NCBI GenBank assembly: GCA_014879435.1
Contig: JACSSB010000229.1
Coordinates: forward strand, 1 to 13,696
Source: Phycisphaerales bacterium
GTDB lineage: Bacteria; Pseudomonadota; Gammaproteobacteria; Competibacterales; Competibacteraceae
Direction: 5' to 3'
Length of the DNA: 13,696 nucleotides
Within the stretch, counting starts at the first letter, position 1, and every line of letters begins with the position of its first letter. The notes below the pieces were generated by a model. The model had not been told where the DNA came from. It saw only the letters and a list, made by a program, of their open reading frames with translations, and searched no databases. The position numbers were made by a program, and so were the translations under genes. This document shows positions 13,568 through 13,696 of this stretch, in pieces.

Positions 13568-13696
13568 CTAAGGCGCGATCATGGAATTGAAAAGTGCCCC
13601 ATCGTCGATCGGCACAGCACCTTGTCCTTGATCGTGGGGAACACCAACAGTTACTTCACTTGAGCACATCCCACCCTTACCATCATCTACGGAAAA
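13568..13696 (-). CDS. Partial gene: carboxy-terminal end of a probable secreted/surface protein
   Basis: An open minus-strand frame enters from the right edge and ends at TAG (13568-13570), giving the last 42 residues. These read FSVDDGKGGMCSSEVTVGVP, then HDQGQGAVPIDDGALFNSM and IAP. The D-D-G-K-G-G...C...VTV..PHDQG pattern is typical of the last strand of PKD/cadherin-like or HYR-like repeats at the end of extracellular proteins. The perfect terminator 30 bp downstream supports a real gene end. The rest lies outside the window, so the overall function is unknown. It is too short to stand out in a simple open-frame scan. Confidence 0.7.
   Translation of the reverse strand, partial: FSVDDGKGGMCSSEVTVGVPHDQGQGAVPIDDGALFNSMIAP

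Noticed and set aside
12982..13590. A complete 202-residue plus-strand protein
   Set aside because: Only the middle (about 13116-13425) is Tn3 transposase; the left part is antisense ISKra4 and the right part runs through the terminator.

Overview
The window looks like a piece of accessory chromosome from a gammaproteobacterium. That placement is an inference from protein style (MocR and LysR regulators, a CopA pump with HMBD repeats, Tn3 and ISKra4 transposase debris), intermediate-to-high GC and REP-like palindromes; no rRNA or other marker gene is present to confirm it. I see no tRNA, rRNA or CRISPR array.

Left part (1-4892). After a small cluster of alternating REP-like palindromes comes a complete MocR-type regulator (GntR helix-turn-helix fused to a PLP aminotransferase domain). 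On the opposite strand lies a full Cu(I)-exporting P1B-type ATPase, CopA. Its cytoplasmic N terminus is a His-rich stretch followed by four near-identical HMBD repeats in place of the usual CxxC HMA domains. Two hairpins follow copA, and then a doubtful small membrane ORF. The 421 bp upstream of copA hold no convincing gene. They do contain a pair of hairpins that resemble an IS200/IS605-type right end.

Middle part (4893-7690). A secreted alpha/beta hydrolase is followed by a 58-codon remnant of an NADP/F420-type oxidoreductase. A complete LysR regulator is divergent from that remnant. Next is an amino-terminal fragment of a DNA-3-methyladenine glycosylase, sitting almost exactly between two inverted copies of an 11-bp repeat, so it looks like a small mobilised or excised cassette. 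Beside it is a short protein with the layout of an HMA metal-binding domain in which the CxxC motif is replaced by HxxH.

Right part (7691-13696). A 1369-residue membrane protein of unknown function dominates. It has two large beta-rich exported regions, each preceded by a signal- or membrane-like segment, and a short repeated motif found in both halves. A compact vapBC toxin-antitoxin operon follows, with a 25-bp AT-rich palindrome covering its putative -10 box. Immediately after vapC begins a mobile-element graveyard: the carboxy-terminal end of an ISKra4-family transposase (minus strand, frameshifted) fused within a few bases to the carboxy-terminal part of a Tn3-family transposase (plus strand). 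The window closes with a strong bidirectional terminator and the last 42 codons of a minus-strand gene entering from the right, probably a secreted or surface protein.

Functionally, the copA pump and perhaps the HxxH protein point to metal handling, and the rest are separate units. The points most worth a second look are the 1369-residue protein, the HxxH HMA variant, the glycosylase-fragment cassette and the vapBC palindromes.
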